From Bimastos eiseni (taxonomy: Eukaryota; Annelida; Clitellata; Crassiclitellata; Lumbricidae), in NCBI GenBank assembly GCA_959347315.1, contig OY365806.1, positions 38,095,439 through 38,159,438 on the forward strand: a stretch of 64,000 nt of DNA, read 5' to 3'. Made by a program: the position numbers and the translations under genes. The notes beneath the pieces were generated by a model. The model was given only the letters and a program-made list of their open reading frames with translations. It did not search any database and had not been told where the DNA came from. Positions 63,022-64,000 of this stretch are shown here, one piece after another (the stretch's first letter is position 1; every line of letters starts with the position of its first letter).

Positions 63022-64000
63022 ATGTTGTACTTCACATCCCTTTGTAATAGCAACAGTAAGCGATCTCCTCTCTCAGCAGCAGCAGGGACCGGGGTAGCGG
63101 CGGGCGCAAACGCAGGCAGCGTGAGCGTTGAGAGCTACCCATGCATCGTTGACGACCGTTACTACCTGCGCCGAATGAAGGAAATCCTACAGGACGGTCT
63201 ACCGAAGCCAAGTCCACCTGGGCGACCGGACCGCGTCTCTGGCCACGTCTTCATCGGAAACCAACGGAACGCCGATGACACAACTGGCCTCCGATCAGAC
63301 GGCATCGACCACGTCCTCAGCTGCGCTGCCTCTCGTCGATCGACCGATTCGCCCTATGACGGGGACTCTGGCATCATAGACTACTTCCTGATCCCAGCTG
63401 AGGACCGCGAGGATTTCGACATCACCCGGTTCTTCGACGCAGCCTTCCTCTTCCTCGACCGCGTCAAAAGACGACGGGGAAAGGTCCTCGTGCATTGCAA
63501 CATGGGCGTCAACAGGAGTGGCGCCGTCGTTGCCGCCTACCTCATGGTCGACGAGAAACGCAACCTTCTCGACGTCGTCAGTTACCTGAAAGGAAAACGG
63601 AAGCTCGTCCTGTCTAACAAGGGCTTTCGACGGCAACTCATCCAATTCGCTCGCAATCGCGGTCTTCTTGATCCAGTAATCGACACTGTCATGAGAATCT
63701 CATACATGGACGACGGAAAGAAGGGAACCTGCGAGGCAGACGGAGACGAAGAGAGACGATTAGCAAAGCGACAAGACAGAGACAAGATGGCGGACAGTGA
63801 GGCAGTCGAAGGGAAAGGCTCTCTGCGGAAGTTAATGCACGAACTGGAGGAAGAGTTGAAGAACGGAAACAGTGACGTAGATAAGGTGATCAAAGGGGAA
63901 AGAAAGCGAAACAGGAACGAAAAGGGGCCAGAAACGACAGAATACGAATTGGTACAAAATGGCGACGACGGTTCGTCGCGCCATCTCGCAATTGCGGACA
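63022..64000 (+). CDS. Atypical dual-specificity protein phosphatase (partial)
   Basis: The frame stays open to the window end. The phosphatase domain runs from about 63240 to 63670: a cap with GHVFIGNQRNADD, the likely general-acid aspartate in IPAEDREDFD, and the signature HCNMGVNRSG (C and R of HCX5R) followed by AAYLMV. This is the DUSP/MKP family, which removes phosphate from Tyr and Ser/Thr. A charged tail rich in K, R, D and E continues past the end. The start is uncertain: the ATG at 63022 is possible, but coding-like composition (C-ending codons, GC-rich) only begins near 63075-63085 after a pyrimidine-rich CTCTCTCAG, so this may be an internal exon with an acceptor there. The composition contrasts with the AT-rich THADA gene. 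Confidence 0.82.
   Translation, partial: MLYFTSLCNSNSKRSPLSAAAGTGVAAGANAGSVSVESYPCIVDDRYYLRRMKEILQDGLPKPSPPGRPDRVSGHVFIGNQRNADDTTGLRSDGIDHVLSCAASRRSTDSPYDGDSGIIDYFLIPAEDREDFDITRFFDAAFLFLDRVKRRRGKVLVHCNMGVNRSGAVVAAYLMVDEKRNLLDVVSYLKGKRKLVLSNKGFRRQLIQFARNRGLLDPVIDTVMRISYMDDGKKGTCEADGDEERRLAKRQDRDKMADSEAVEGKGSLRKLMHELEEELKNGNSDVDKVIKGERKRNRNEKGPETTEYELVQNGDDGSSRHLAIAD

Overview
The window is animal nuclear DNA: AT-rich, with GT-AG introns, no operons, and many remnants of mobile elements (LINE 3' ends, tRNA-derived SINEs, hAT-like MITEs, a Tc1-like foldback, one large Polinton). Protein similarity and repeat types suggest an invertebrate. The species cannot be named from the sequence.

Layout. 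About 3.0-38.4 kb (+) carries one host gene, recognised as THADA, the animal relative of yeast Trm732 that supports 2'-O-methylation of tRNA position 32. Thirty-seven exons were placed, about 6.0 kb of coding sequence. Splice phases agree across nearly all junctions; two places stay open (between 14927 and 15903, and before the last exon), and the true 5' end is uncertain. Its introns hold most of the MITEs, SINEs and LINE fragments. From 38.4 to 48.7 kb there is no convincing gene, only nested MITEs, SINE pieces, microsatellites and duplicated blocks. From about 63.02 kb (+) a GC-rich frame encodes an atypical dual-specificity phosphatase and runs off the window.

The striking object is a complete Polinton/Maverick provirus at 48710-62904 (14,195 bp). 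It is bounded by an exact 6-bp target-site duplication (CAGAAT) and by terminal inverted repeats starting AGTAGTTGAAAGTGTAGCAG. From left to right it carries: a retroviral-type integrase (-) whose frame starts with a zinc ribbon and a parvovirus-type phospholipase A2 domain; then on the + strand a packaging ATPase, minor capsid protein, membrane-active-like protein, dUTPase-fold protein, coiled-coil membrane protein, a conserved unknown, a basic core-like protein, major capsid protein, a SAP/NUMOD-like protein and a small acidic protein; then on the - strand a fibre-like protein with two discoidin-like domains, an adenain-like protease and a protein-primed DNA polymerase B. In life these genes would replicate DNA (PolB), integrate it (integrase), build and mature a double-jelly-roll capsid (MCP, mCP, protease), package it (ATPase) and attach to or enter cells (fibre, PLA2). 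This copy is an old insertion: polymerase, protease, fibre, MCP and ATPase all carry stops, frameshifts or lost start codons, while the minor capsid protein, core-like protein and SAP/NUMOD protein remain open. The element ends only about 110 bp before the phosphatase frame.
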